Part shown: piece by piece, positions 26,682-39,119 of the stretch
Layout: each line of letters starts with the position of its first letter
Numbering within the stretch: the first letter of the stretch is position 1
DNA from: Bacteroidia bacterium 43-41
Lineage (GTDB): Bacteria > Bacteroidota > Bacteroidia > Bacteroidales > Dysgonomonadaceae
Assembly (NCBI GenBank): GCA_001898165.1
Contig: MKTD01000046.1
Location: 57,449 to 121,448 of the forward strand
Direction of reading: 5' to 3'
DNA: 64,000 bases
The notes under the pieces: generated by a model
Database searches by the model: none
Told to the model about the DNA's origin: nothing
Seen by the model: only the letters and a program-made list of their open reading frames with translations
Position numbers and translations under genes: made by a program

Positions 26682-26720
26682 AAAGAAACGGATTGTATGA
26701 ACCACTTAAATTAAAAAATA

Positions 26721-27980
26721 ATGAAACCACCCATTTTAGGAAAGAAAACGCTCTTGCGGAATTATCCCGTAACGGAGAGCTCCTCCGGTGAGTTGCCCCA
26801 TGAAGCCTTCGTGAAAGAGGCGGAAGAGAACCCGCTCTATACCGGAAGGCATCTGCTCATTCTCCAGGAAGGCAATAAAGATGTGGTGAGAACCACCAAG
26901 CTGCTTGAAACGAAATGGGGCTTTTTGGTTGCCAATACGGCCGATTTTGTGACGGAGCCCATGTGTGAGAGCAAAATAAAAGATGCCGATGCGTTGTTCT
27001 ATAATGAGTTAGGTGTTGCTCTTGTGGCCGCAGATGACGAAAAGGTGAAGTTGTTGCATGATGTGCATGCCGGTTATGTAATTGAGCCGGAGAAGGTAGT
27101 TTATGTTCCCGACGATATTCCGGCCGACACAACTGTAGCCTCCACCTGGGGCATTAAGGCCATACAGGCAGATGAATCGGTATATACCGGTGCAGGGATC
27201 AAGGTAGCTGTACTGGATACCGGGTTCGACACGAATCATCCCGATTTTAAAGAAAGAAGCCTTACCGCTTATTCTTTTGTTCCCGATGAAACCGTGGGCG
27301 ACCTGCACGGGCACGGAACACATTGTATTGGGATTGCCTGCGGCTCTTCCGGTCCGCAGGGCATACGGTACGGAGTAGCTCCGGAAGCTTGGATTTACGC
27401 GGGAAAAGTGATGAACAACGAGGGGAGAGGGGCACAGGCCTGGATTCTGGATGGGATGACCTGGGCGGCGAATAACGGTTGCCGCGTATTGTCCATGTCC
27501 CTGGGTTCGAAAGTCCTCCCGGGACAAGGTTATGACATGGCCTACGAAAGGGCTGCCCGGTACGCACTTTCGAAAGGGACGCTCATTGTGGCAGCGGCAG
27601 GAAATGATAGCAAGCGTTCTGAAAACCAATTCAGTCCGGTTAGCAGCCCGGCCGACTGTCCTTCCATCCTTGCGGTGGGTGCGGTTAATTCTGCACTGCA
27701 GGTTGCTGATTTCTCAAACCGGGCACTCAACGAGAACGGGTTGGTAGATCTGGCGGCACCCGGCGTGGCTGTCTATTCCTCCTGGCCTATGCCTGTGAGA
27801 TACCGCACCCTTTCCGGGACCAGTATGGCTACGCCACATGTGGCGGGAGTAATTGCCCTGTTATGCGAAAAGTTTCCCGACGCTACACCCGCAATGATCG
27901 GGCAGGAGTTGATCAGGCTGACAAGCAGTTTGCCGTCACCCGCGGAGGATGTAGGTGCAGGACTCTCCACCGCGCCCTAA
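26721..27980 (+). CDS. S8-family subtilisin-like serine protease without signal peptide (cassette, gene 2)
   Basis: A 419-residue protease. The catalytic triad is intact: Asp166 in VAVLDTGFDTNHP, His198 in HGHGTHCIG and Ser368 in SGTSMATPHVAG, with oxyanion Asn295 in AAAGND. The first 130 residues are a pro-region; its end (ALFYNELGVALVAADDEK) resembles an I9-type prodomain. There is no N-terminal signal peptide or membrane helix, so it is probably cytoplasmic, which is unusual for a subtilase and suggests regulated intracellular proteolysis. It sits between the membrane protein and a separate I9-like protein. Targets unknown. Confidence 0.9.
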   Translation: MKPPILGKKTLLRNYPVTESSSGELPHEAFVKEAEENPLYTGRHLLILQEGNKDVVRTTKLLETKWGFLVANTADFVTEPMCESKIKDADALFYNELGVALVAADDEKVKLLHDVHAGYVIEPEKVVYVPDDIPADTTVASTWGIKAIQADESVYTGAGIKVAVLDTGFDTNHPDFKERSLTAYSFVPDETVGDLHGHGTHCIGIACGSSGPQGIRYGVAPEAWIYAGKVMNNEGRGAQAWILDGMTWAANNGCRVLSMSLGSKVLPGQGYDMAYERAARYALSKGTLIVAAAGNDSKRSENQFSPVSSPADCPSILAVGAVNSALQVADFSNRALNENGLVDLAAPGVAVYSSWPMPVRYRTLSGTSMATPHVAGVIALLCEKFPDATPAMIGQELIRLTSSLPSPAEDVGAGLSTAP

Positions 27981-27992
27981 TGCATAAAGATC

Positions 27993-28223
27993 ATGAGACA
28001 AATTGTCATCACCATATCCGCTTACTACCTCGACCGGTTAGACATCGTGGCGGAGAATCTGCGGGAAGAAGGGGTAGTGATTACCCGGCTTTATGAGTTT
28101 GGGGTGATCATAGGGTATGCCGAAGAGGAAACCATTGATAAAATCCGCCGCCACAAGGAGATTGTCTCTTTAACGGATGAGAAAGAGGCGGCTATTCCTC
28201 CGCCGGAGGAGGATATTCAATAA
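27993..28223 (+). CDS. Stand-alone I9-like propeptide/inhibitor protein (cassette, gene 3)
   Basis: A 76-residue protein starting 12 bp after the subtilase stop. The pattern IVITISAYYLDRLDIVAENL ... VITRLYEFGVIIGYAEEETI ... IVSLTDEKEAA is that of the beta-alpha-beta-beta-alpha-beta inhibitor I9 fold of subtilisin propeptides, ending in an acidic Pro-rich tail (PPPEED). Free I9-type proteins (such as yeast Pbi2) inhibit subtilases, so this is likely an inhibitor or folding partner of the neighbouring protease. Assignment rests on pattern, not on a profile search. Confidence 0.68.
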   Translation: MRQIVITISAYYLDRLDIVAENLREEGVVITRLYEFGVIIGYAEEETIDKIRRHKEIVSLTDEKEAAIPPPEEDIQ

Positions 28224-28344
28224 TCTGTCACTGGTGTGCAGACCGCAAATATCATTCAACGCGTTGGGCCGGCTAAAGGGGCTTATTGGGAAATTATAAA
28301 GTAAGACATAAGCGACAAAAAAGATTTATTTCAATTTAAATGAC

Positions 28345-28352
28345 TATTTTTG
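28345..28352 (+). promoter_or_regulatory. -7 promoter box upstream of the TPR-HTH regulator
   Basis: TATTTTTG matches TAnnTTTG and lies 22 bp before the ATG at 28375, implying a short leader of perhaps 15 nt. A -33 TTTG is not clear. It separates the regulator from the subtilase cassette as its own transcript. Confidence 0.45.
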
Positions 28353-28374
28353 CGGGGATTGTAAACGTGTCTGC

Positions 28375-30018
28375 ATGAAACTTTTTGTTTTTCTGACTCT
28401 AATTCATTGTTTTGCCGCGCTTCAGATAAGCGCTGCGCCAGAGGCTTTTATCAATGAAGAAGCGGAAAAGCTGATTGATAAATCACGGGAGATACTTTTT
28501 ACAAACCCCGAACAGGCCGTTCTGTACGCCACAAAAGCAATCCAGCTGATCACCGAGAACGAAAAAGAGGGACAAAAGAATGACCAAAAAACGGAGGCGA
28601 TACTGGCTTATAGTTTGGCCGATAAGTTATTGGGAAACTTTGACTCAAGCATAAGAATGCTGTATGATGCGCTTGAATCCGTTACGCCTTCCAATAATAC
28701 ACTGCAGGGAAAAATATATGCACTGATGGGAGTGCTCTATTGCAGCCTGACGGATTACAATAAGGCCATTGAGTTTAACGATAAGGCCACTTCTATTTTT
28801 AAAACGGCAGGCGACTCGGCCATGATCGCATCGTGCTACAATAGCCGTGGAATAATACACTACAACTTGGATGAATTTAATATCGCCGAACAATTTTTCT
28901 TGCAGGCTTTGAGCATAAACCGTTCGCTAAAGCTTATGAAAGAAGCGGCAGGAAACCTTAATAACCTCGCTTTATACAAGGGCGATAATGAGAAAAAAAT
29001 TGAATACATCAACGAAGCTATCGCTATCAACAAAAACCTGAATGCCCAATGGTCGTTAGGTGAAAACTACAATAATCTGGGAAAGCAATATTTTTATGCC
29101 GCGCAATACGATAAGGCGCTACAAGCATTATCGAAAGCCCATGAAATTGCCACAACTATTGGTGCAAAAGAACTTATATGCGATAATTACGAATATTTCT
29201 CGTGGGTATATGCGGCTATGGGAGATTATAGAACAGCTTACCAATCGTTCGAAAAACTTTTCCTGTTAAACAATGAATTGCAACGCAGCAACAAACTGAG
29301 AAGCGTGGAACAGGATATTTCGAACAAACGTTATCAAAATCAAAGGAGAACAGCGGAAAATAAAGAGCAAAACTATAAAATAGAATTGCTTAAGCGCAAT
29401 ATCTTTATTTTGATAGTCCTGATTATATTGCTGATAACAATTAGTTTGTTTCTCTCAAAATGGTATAAACGGAAGAAATTCATGGAGCTGATGGAGGCAC
29501 GCTATATGTTGGAGCAATCCGATCGCCAACTGGCGGAACTGAAGGTGAAACAACAGAATTTAGAATTGGAGGCCGCCCAACATTCCCTGGACGGCACAAG
29601 AAAAGAACTTACCACTTTTGCCATCTTTCTTCAGAGCAGGAACGAGCTGCTGGTAAAGATACGCGATATGATCAAGCAAGGGTACAAAATGAGCGGGAAC
29701 GAACTCATCCAACACTTAAAGAACCTCAATCTTTACATTGCCCAATACCAAAGCATGGATAAAGACAGGAACAATGTATTGATGAACGTTGAGGAGAAAA
29801 ATATGGAGTTCCTGCAACGGTTAACGGAACGCCATCCCAACCTTACACAAGGGGAAAAGGATTTGGCATTATTGCTTTTTATCAATTTGTCAACCAAAGA
29901 GATTTCCCTGCTTACCGGGAAAATACCGAAAACCATCAACATGAATCGTTATCGTTTAAGAAAATCTCTTAACTTATCTTCAAGCGATAATGTAACCGAA
30001 TACCTCCAAACCTTATGA
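28375..30018 (+). CDS. TPR-membrane-HTH transcriptional regulator of PUL 3
   Basis: A 547-residue protein with signal peptide (about 1-21), a periplasmic array of TPR repeats (about 60-310; for example GKIYALMGVLYCSLTDYNKA, SCYNSRGIIHYNLDEFNIAE), one membrane helix (about 343-362, IFILIVLIILLITISLFLS), a coiled coil, and a C-terminal LuxR/SusR-like helix-turn-helix (LTQGEKDLALLLFINLSTKE followed by KTINMNRYRLRKSLNL). The design suggests that periplasmic ligand or protein contact is passed across the inner membrane to DNA binding. It lies just before the PUL 3 susC gene and is the likely activator of that locus. Confidence 0.85.
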   Translation: MKLFVFLTLIHCFAALQISAAPEAFINEEAEKLIDKSREILFTNPEQAVLYATKAIQLITENEKEGQKNDQKTEAILAYSLADKLLGNFDSSIRMLYDALESVTPSNNTLQGKIYALMGVLYCSLTDYNKAIEFNDKATSIFKTAGDSAMIASCYNSRGIIHYNLDEFNIAEQFFLQALSINRSLKLMKEAAGNLNNLALYKGDNEKKIEYINEAIAINKNLNAQWSLGENYNNLGKQYFYAAQYDKALQALSKAHEIATTIGAKELICDNYEYFSWVYAAMGDYRTAYQSFEKLFLLNNELQRSNKLRSVEQDISNKRYQNQRRTAENKEQNYKIELLKRNIFILIVLIILLITISLFLSKWYKRKKFMELMEARYMLEQSDRQLAELKVKQQNLELEAAQHSLDGTRKELTTFAIFLQSRNELLVKIRDMIKQGYKMSGNELIQHLKNLNLYIAQYQSMDKDRNNVLMNVEEKNMEFLQRLTERHPNLTQGEKDLALLLFINLSTKEISLLTGKIPKTINMNRYRLRKSLNLSSSDNVTEYLQTL

Positions 30019-30239
30019 AGTTGTTTTTTTAATAGTTTCTTAAACTCTTCGATGTAGATATTATTATTGTTATAATTATTTCTATGCCAATTGTATATAT
30101 TTTTATTTGTAGATAAAATAATCGATCGTTTTGTCAAAATTGTAGTTAATTTGTAGGGACGGATTATTTGCCGCCGCATTTCATCACGGTTAACTTTACC
30201 CCGTAAAAATTTATTTATTTCTTTTAAAATTTAATTTAT

Positions 30240-33200
30240 ATGGGTAAAAATTACTGTTTTTGGAGTAGAGTGATGCAGATCGTTCTCTGCATACTATTTA
30301 TTACTCCTTTTAGTGGATTGGCGCAGAATATTCAACTGAGCGGTTCTGTTTTTGACGCAAACAAGGAACCCGTAATTGCAGCCAGTGTTATAGAAAAAGG
30401 AACTACAAACGGTGTGGTTACGGATTTTGACGGTAATTTCAGTTTAAATGTTTCACCAAATGCTACTATTGTAATTTCTTATGTGGGATACATCACACAA
30501 GAAATTGCATTAAACGGAAGAAAAACACTGAATATTACTTTAGTGGAAGATGTGGAGATGTTGGATGAATTGGTTGTTGTGGGGTATGGAACCCTGAAAA
30601 AGAGCGATATGACCGGAGCGATCTCATCGGTTAATGTCGAGGAACTTTCAAAACGCACCACGACCAATCCTGCAGAGGCATTACAAGGAAAAATTGCAGG
30701 TGTCAACATCATGAAGTCGGGTGGAAATGCAGGTTCGGGTGTGCAAGTGAAAATCCGCGGTGTGAAAACATTTGGAGACAACCAGCCTTTGTATATTATT
30801 GATGGGTTCCCCGGAGATATTGAAAATATTAACCCACAGGATATTGAGTCGATGGAGGTTTTGAAAGATGGCGCTGCTGCGGCAATCTATGGTTCGGTTG
30901 CGGCCAATGGCGTAATTATCCTGACCACCAAGAACGGTAAGAAAGGTGAGACAAAAGTTGATTTCAGCACATACATAAGCATGGTCGATATTTCCAGACA
31001 ACTCGAGTTGTTAAATGCGGATGAATATAAATCCAAGCACAAAGAGATGTATGAAAACTGGAACAACCATGTTGCCAATCATAAAGATATTTATGACCCT
31101 CAAGATAATGGAGCCTGGAAGAACAGATTAGTGAACCTTCCCGATTATGTGACTAAGAATACAGGTGTTGACACAGACTGGCAAGATGCTGTATTGCGTA
31201 CCGGTTTGTCTCAAAACTACATGCTAAGCGTCAGGGGCGGCGGAGAGGGAACGCTCTATTCACTGTCCTACAACCGTGCGAATGATAAAGGTATTTTCCT
31301 GGGCAACAACTTTCGTCAGGACAATGCACGCATGAAAGTGCAAGCCAGAAAGAACATATTTGATATTGACGCCAACCTTTCTTTTAAATTTACGGACAGT
31401 AAACAACCTGAATACCAGATAAAAGAGGTGTATATGATCTCTCCCCTGGTGCCCATTTATAATGAAAATGAAAAATATGGATATGGGCTGACTAACTTCG
31501 ACGGATTGCCTAACAATCGAAATGTAATGGCCGACCAGCATTACGAAAACTCAACCAATAAGCAGTATTACACATCCGGCAATGTGTCTGTAGGGATGAA
31601 TTTCACAAAGTGGTTGAACTTTAAAACGGCCTTTTCCTATCGTGGTGTAAACGATCGGCAAACGTATCATACTCCTCCTTATATCGCTGATGAAAAATCC
31701 AAACGAGATTATACTTTCTATAGCGAAACATCTGCCTATTGGGAAGAAACGGTTTGGGACAATGTGTTGAACTTTAATAAAGAGTTTGGAGCACATGGTG
31801 TTAATGCCATGGCAGGCACATCCATCACTGCGCGTAACTATACTTGGAACACCGTGGCAGCAGAGGGCAAAACAACCCTGTATAAAGTAGAAAACGGCAG
31901 CCTGGTCGTTAATGAAGTGCCGGGCGGATTTCTCGATCCCAATTTCTCAACGATCGGTGCGGGAACCGGAGGAACTTATAGCGGGGACGGATCAAAGTGG
32001 GAATACAACCGGGCTTCCTTTTTTGGCCGCTTGAACTATAACTACGACAACCGTTATCTACTACAAGCTACCATTCGTCGTGACGGGTCTTCAAAGTTTG
32101 GAGCCGATAGCCGCTGGGGTTATTTCCCGTCTGTAGCCCTCGGTTGGAGAATAACGGAAGAATCCTTTTTCCCGAAAAACGGAATCATTGACAATTTAAA
32201 ATTAAGAGCTAGCTGGGGACGCCTCGGTAATGAAAATGCGCTGGGTTATTACGACTTTCAGGCGCTGATCAGTACATACAACACGATGTACCAGGGATAT
32301 GTAAAGGGTAACGGAGATAATGCCTGGGCCGGAAGTATTGCCCGTGGGCTGGAAAACCGTTCGCTGAAATGGGAGACCACCGATACAAAAAACGTCGGAT
32401 TGGATTATGGCTTGTTCAATAACAGGCTTTCGGGGTCTTTAAACTATTATTACAACCAGACAGAGGATTTGTTGATCATCAAAGCGCTCCCGCCATCGGC
32501 CGGATTGAGCGACCCTATCCTCAATGTCGGCAAGATGCGGAATACAGGTGTGGAGTTCGAAGCGAACTGGAGGGAGCGTAAAGGCGAGTTCAACTACAGC
32601 ATAGGCTTAAACCTGGCCACCACCAACAATAAAGTTATTTCATTGGCAGACGAAGGGCAGGTGCTCTATGGCGAAGGATTAAAATACGGTACCGAACACT
32701 TCCCTACTCAAACACGGGTAGGCAGGCCCATCGGCGCTTTTTACCTTTACAAGACAGATGGCCTGTTCCAAAGTGATGCCGAAGCGCGTTCTTATGTAAA
32801 TGCGGATGGCAAAAAGTACCAACCGTACGCTGATGCAGGCGATATCAAATTTGTAGATACAAACGGAGACGGCGAGATTAATGATGATGATAAAGTATAT
32901 TGTGGTTCGGGAATTCCTACCCTTGAGGTAAATATAAACCTCTCTCTCGATTATAAGGGATTCGACCTTTCGGCAGTGCTTGGAAGCGCCTGGGGACATA
33001 AAATCTATAACGGCAACAAGTATTTCTATGAAGGAATGAACTCGGGATCAAACTTTTTAGCTTCTTCCCTGCAATCCTGGACACCGGGCAACACCAATAC
33101 CGCTGTGCCTCGTGCTATCTATAACGACCCGAACGGCAACTTGAAAGAATCCGACAGATTCCTCGAAAAAGGGGACTTTATCCGTCTCCGTCAGTTGCAA

Positions 33201-33410
33201 TTGGGATATTCTTTGCCAAAGAATACGGTAAGTAATCTATACCTCAGCAGCTTGCGTTTCTTTGTTAGTGGCGAAAATTTATTCACGATTACCGGTTATA
33301 AAGGGATAGATCCCGAGTTCTCACGCTCAAGCGTTTTAAACGCCGGAATTGATAAATTAATTTTCCCTTTTACCCGACAATTCTCAGTTGGAGCACAACT
33401 TTCATTCTAA
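30240..33410 (+). CDS. SusC/RagA-family TonB-dependent transporter (PUL 3)
   Basis: A 1056-residue outer-membrane importer. It has a signal peptide (about 1-28), CarboxypepD_reg domain (about 31-115), TonB-box-like MLDELVVVGYGTLKK, plug domain with VKIRGVKTFGDNQPLYIIDG and the SusC signature DIESMEVLKDGAAAAIYGSV, and a barrel ending in VGAQLSF. No STN domain, consistent with control by the upstream TPR-HTH regulator rather than a sigma/anti-sigma pair. The 222-bp upstream gap is AT rich and probably carries its promoter. Confidence 0.95.
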   Translation: MGKNYCFWSRVMQIVLCILFITPFSGLAQNIQLSGSVFDANKEPVIAASVIEKGTTNGVVTDFDGNFSLNVSPNATIVISYVGYITQEIALNGRKTLNITLVEDVEMLDELVVVGYGTLKKSDMTGAISSVNVEELSKRTTTNPAEALQGKIAGVNIMKSGGNAGSGVQVKIRGVKTFGDNQPLYIIDGFPGDIENINPQDIESMEVLKDGAAAAIYGSVAANGVIILTTKNGKKGETKVDFSTYISMVDISRQLELLNADEYKSKHKEMYENWNNHVANHKDIYDPQDNGAWKNRLVNLPDYVTKNTGVDTDWQDAVLRTGLSQNYMLSVRGGGEGTLYSLSYNRANDKGIFLGNNFRQDNARMKVQARKNIFDIDANLSFKFTDSKQPEYQIKEVYMISPLVPIYNENEKYGYGLTNFDGLPNNRNVMADQHYENSTNKQYYTSGNVSVGMNFTKWLNFKTAFSYRGVNDRQTYHTPPYIADEKSKRDYTFYSETSAYWEETVWDNVLNFNKEFGAHGVNAMAGTSITARNYTWNTVAAEGKTTLYKVENGSLVVNEVPGGFLDPNFSTIGAGTGGTYSGDGSKWEYNRASFFGRLNYNYDNRYLLQATIRRDGSSKFGADSRWGYFPSVALGWRITEESFFPKNGIIDNLKLRASWGRLGNENALGYYDFQALISTYNTMYQGYVKGNGDNAWAGSIARGLENRSLKWETTDTKNVGLDYGLFNNRLSGSLNYYYNQTEDLLIIKALPPSAGLSDPILNVGKMRNTGVEFEANWRERKGEFNYSIGLNLATTNNKVISLADEGQVLYGEGLKYGTEHFPTQTRVGRPIGAFYLYKTDGLFQSDAEARSYVNADGKKYQPYADAGDIKFVDTNGDGEINDDDKVYCGSGIPTLEVNINLSLDYKGFDLSAVLGSAWGHKIYNGNKYFYEGMNSGSNFLASSLQSWTPGNTNTAVPRAIYNDPNGNLKESDRFLEKGDFIRLRQLQLGYSLPKNTVSNLYLSSLRFFVSGENLFTITGYKGIDPEFSRSSVLNAGIDKLIFPFTRQFSVGAQLSF

Positions 33411-33425
33411 TTAATACACATAAAT

Positions 33426-34949
33426 ATGAAGAAATATATTTACATATCCGTACTCATCCTCCTGTCACACATACTGAGCTCGTGTGAAGATTTTTTAACG
33501 GTAGAGTCGCCCGATCAGTTGACTTCAAGTAGCTTTTGGCGAGGCGAAGATGATGCACAAGCCGGAATAGCAGCTGCGTACTCCCAGTTGGAATACTACA
33601 TTGATATTTGGGAGTTTGCCGAGATAAAATGGCCGGTGGAAGCCTTTCGCGAAGATATCATCACGATGGGCAACGACGCGCGTAACTACCCTAACTGGGT
33701 TGACCTCTATAATTTCACCAACACAAACGGAAATTCACAAGTCAGCAGTTATTGGTGGAATAACTACAAGGGAATAAGCTTTGCCAATCAGGTCATTGAA
33801 AAAGTATCACTTATTCCCGAAGATAAAATAAATGCCGCCGTTCGCGAACAGATCGTGAACGAAGCACACTTCCTGCGTGCTTATTACCATCTGAAACTGC
33901 TCTTGAACTGGAAAGAGATCATTGTTCGTGACAAGTATATAACCAATCAGGAAGATTTAAGCAAAGCGCTTTCTTCGCGTCCGGACGCTTGGGATTTTAT
34001 CATTTCGGACTTGAAAAAAGCTACAGCGCTCCCCGCCGCTTACGATGCCGATAATTTGGGACGGGCAACCAGAGGTGCCGCTTATGCCTATTTGGGATTT
34101 GCCTATCTGACACGCGCATATGAAGAGGGGAGCAATAAAGCCGAATTTCTGAATGAGGCGCTTAATGCATTGAACAAGGTAGAGGGTTATGAGCTTGTGA
34201 AGAAGTTCTCAAGCATGTTCGACGGAAGCAATAAAAACAGCAAAGAGTCTGTTTTCGAATTGCAGACATCCATGAGCACTGCAAACGGAGCCAGCTACCG
34301 CACTCAGTTGCACCGCTGGATAGGAGTAGAGGAACTGTGGGGATGGGACGAGATTCTTCCCGCCAATAGACTGATGGAGGAGTACTTCAAAGAGGGAGAG
34401 GTTGCTTCCACCGGCCGTTATGATTCGCGTTTATATGAAACCGTTTTCTTTCAATGTGACTACTATAACGATGGAACCGGCCGTGTTTATGGGCACAATT
34501 ACGATGACTGGTTTAGCGATGGCGATGGAAATGCCTATAATCGTCCGGCGTTTAGAAAATTTATGCCTGTCGATATGAGTGCTCTTTCAAACAATAGATG
34601 CGCCATCAATATCCCCCTGATGCGCTATTCCAACGTGCTGCTCATGAAGGCTGAAGTACTGAATGAGCAGGGGAAACCCGCAGAAGCCGTTCCGTTGATC
34701 AATCAGATCAGAAATGTTCACGGCGATATGCCTCCCATGTCAGGGTCGTCGCAGGAAGCTGTACGTCGTCAGATAGAACATGAGCGTATCGTTGAATTCC
34801 CATTGGAGAACTGGCGATGGTATGATCTGCGCCGGTGGGGTAAACTAAAAGAAGCAATGACGGCAGTTGGTCGCTCGTTCGACTCAGAGAAGAACTCATT
34901 CTACCCCGTTCCTCTTACAGAGATAAATGCCAACGATAAAATCAATTGA
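33426..34949 (+). CDS. SusD/RagB-family surface glycan-binding lipoprotein (PUL 3)
   Basis: A 507-residue SusD homologue with lipoprotein signal (SHILSSCEDFL, Cys20), TPR helices around NEAHFLRAYYHLKLLLNWKE, and the C-terminal EHERIVEFPLENWRWYDLRRWG signature. It starts 15 bp after the susC gene. The C-terminus ends shortly after PLTEINANDKIN, lacking the usual NPGY-type closing residues, so it may be a few residues short, but nothing suggests loss of function. Confidence 0.93.
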   Translation: MKKYIYISVLILLSHILSSCEDFLTVESPDQLTSSSFWRGEDDAQAGIAAAYSQLEYYIDIWEFAEIKWPVEAFREDIITMGNDARNYPNWVDLYNFTNTNGNSQVSSYWWNNYKGISFANQVIEKVSLIPEDKINAAVREQIVNEAHFLRAYYHLKLLLNWKEIIVRDKYITNQEDLSKALSSRPDAWDFIISDLKKATALPAAYDADNLGRATRGAAYAYLGFAYLTRAYEEGSNKAEFLNEALNALNKVEGYELVKKFSSMFDGSNKNSKESVFELQTSMSTANGASYRTQLHRWIGVEELWGWDEILPANRLMEEYFKEGEVASTGRYDSRLYETVFFQCDYYNDGTGRVYGHNYDDWFSDGDGNAYNRPAFRKFMPVDMSALSNNRCAINIPLMRYSNVLLMKAEVLNEQGKPAEAVPLINQIRNVHGDMPPMSGSSQEAVRRQIEHERIVEFPLENWRWYDLRRWGKLKEAMTAVGRSFDSEKNSFYPVPLTEINANDKIN

Positions 34950-34970
34950 TATCAATTTATTTAAACATGT

Positions 34971-35014
34971 AGGACAAGGCGGCTTTAATTTTAGTAAATT
35001 GCCGCCTTGTACCT
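34971..35014. terminator. Hairpin between the PUL 3 susD and the lysO-type genes
   Basis: Perfect arms ACAAGGCGGC (34974-34983) and GCCGCCTTGT (35001-35010), extendable by AGG/CCT with a bulge, around a 17-nt AT-rich loop. There is no strong T-run after it, so it may be a partial terminator or a processing or stability element that lowers expression of downstream genes relative to susCD. It also covers a possible TTG start at 35007, which argues for the ATG at 35040. Confidence 0.5.
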
Positions 35015-35039
35015 GTGTTCCAAACTATTTGTACCGACT

Positions 35040-35324
35040 ATGGTTTTAATTATTGCACTGATGCTCTCAGGCATCCTCTTTGGCTATCTGTTTAAGAAAA
35101 AGAAAATAACCTGGATAAGCAGGGTGATAACACTCTTGATATGGGTATTGCTTTTTCTGCTTGGGATCGACGTAGGAAGCAATCAGGCGATTATGAGTGG
35201 GCTTCACACCATTGGGCTGGAGGCGCTTGTGATTACTGTGGGAGCTGTTTTAGGCAGTGTTGTGGGCGCTCGTTTGTTGTGGAAATGGATCAATAAGGAT
35301 CTAAAAGAGGAGGCTCGTCAATGA
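35040..35324 (+). CDS. LysO-type exporter, N-terminal half as a separate gene
   Basis: About 94 residues and three predicted membrane helices, matching the first part of LysO/YbjE (DUF340), the lysine exporter family (VLIIALMLSGILFGYLFKK, LLFLLGIDVGSN). In E. coli the protein is one chain of about 300 residues; here it is split into two genes joined by an ATGA overlap, an arrangement known in other Bacteroidetes. ATG at 35040 is preferred to a TTG at 35007 inside a hairpin. Substrate (lysine or analogue) is inferred from the family. Confidence 0.78.
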   Translation: MVLIIALMLSGILFGYLFKKKKITWISRVITLLIWVLLFLLGIDVGSNQAIMSGLHTIGLEALVITVGAVLGSVVGARLLWKWINKDLKEEARQ

Positions 35325-35923
35325 AAGGGAGCCTGGTGATAGTCTCATTCTTTATCTTAGGCGCCCTTGCAGGGTTGTTCAATCTGATCCCTTGCGATTT
35401 TACTCACGGCAGGTGGAGTTATTATGCCCTGGCCGCGCTTATGTTCTTTGTCGGATTTAGCATCGGGAATGATTCCAAAACATTGAAAAACTTCCGTTCG
35501 CTCAATCCCCGCATCGTGCTGTTGCCTTTAGTTACTGTTTTGGGCACACTGGCAGGTAGTGCATTGGTCAGTCTTTTATTGTCGCATCGGACGTTGACAG
35601 ATTGTTTAGCTGTGGGGTCGGGGTTCGGCTATTATTCGTTATCAAGCATCTTCATCACCGAGTATAAAGGTGCCGAGTTGGGGACAATTGCGTTATTATC
35701 AAATATTGCACGTGAAATAATTACCCTGCTTTTTGCCCCGCTATTGGTGAAGTACTTTGGCAGATTAGCTCCCATATCGGCAGGTGGAGCCACAACCATG
35801 GATACCACTTTGCCCATAATTGCCCGCTTCTCGGGACAAAACTTTGTCATTGTATCCATTTTTCATGGCTTTGTCGTAGATTTGAGCGTACCCTTTCTGG
35901 TAGTTCTTTTCTGTTCCATATAA
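35321..35923 (+). CDS. LysO-type exporter, C-terminal half as a separate gene
   Basis: A 200-residue integral membrane protein matching the larger C-terminal part of LysO (YbjE). Six or so hydrophobic helices are seen, with the conserved segments MFFVGFSIGND, GSGFGYYSLSSIFI and SAGGATTMDTTLPI. It overlaps the N-terminal half gene by four bases (ATGA), so translation is probably coupled and the two chains assemble together. Its place inside a glycan locus, between susD and a GH2 gene, is odd for an amino acid exporter. Confidence 0.8.
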   Translation: MKGSLVIVSFFILGALAGLFNLIPCDFTHGRWSYYALAALMFFVGFSIGNDSKTLKNFRSLNPRIVLLPLVTVLGTLAGSALVSLLLSHRTLTDCLAVGSGFGYYSLSSIFITEYKGAELGTIALLSNIAREIITLLFAPLLVKYFGRLAPISAGGATTMDTTLPIIARFSGQNFVIVSIFHGFVVDLSVPFLVVLFCSI

Positions 35924-39100
<3,177 letters not shown>

Positions 39101-39119
39101 TAACATTAATTTATCAGAT

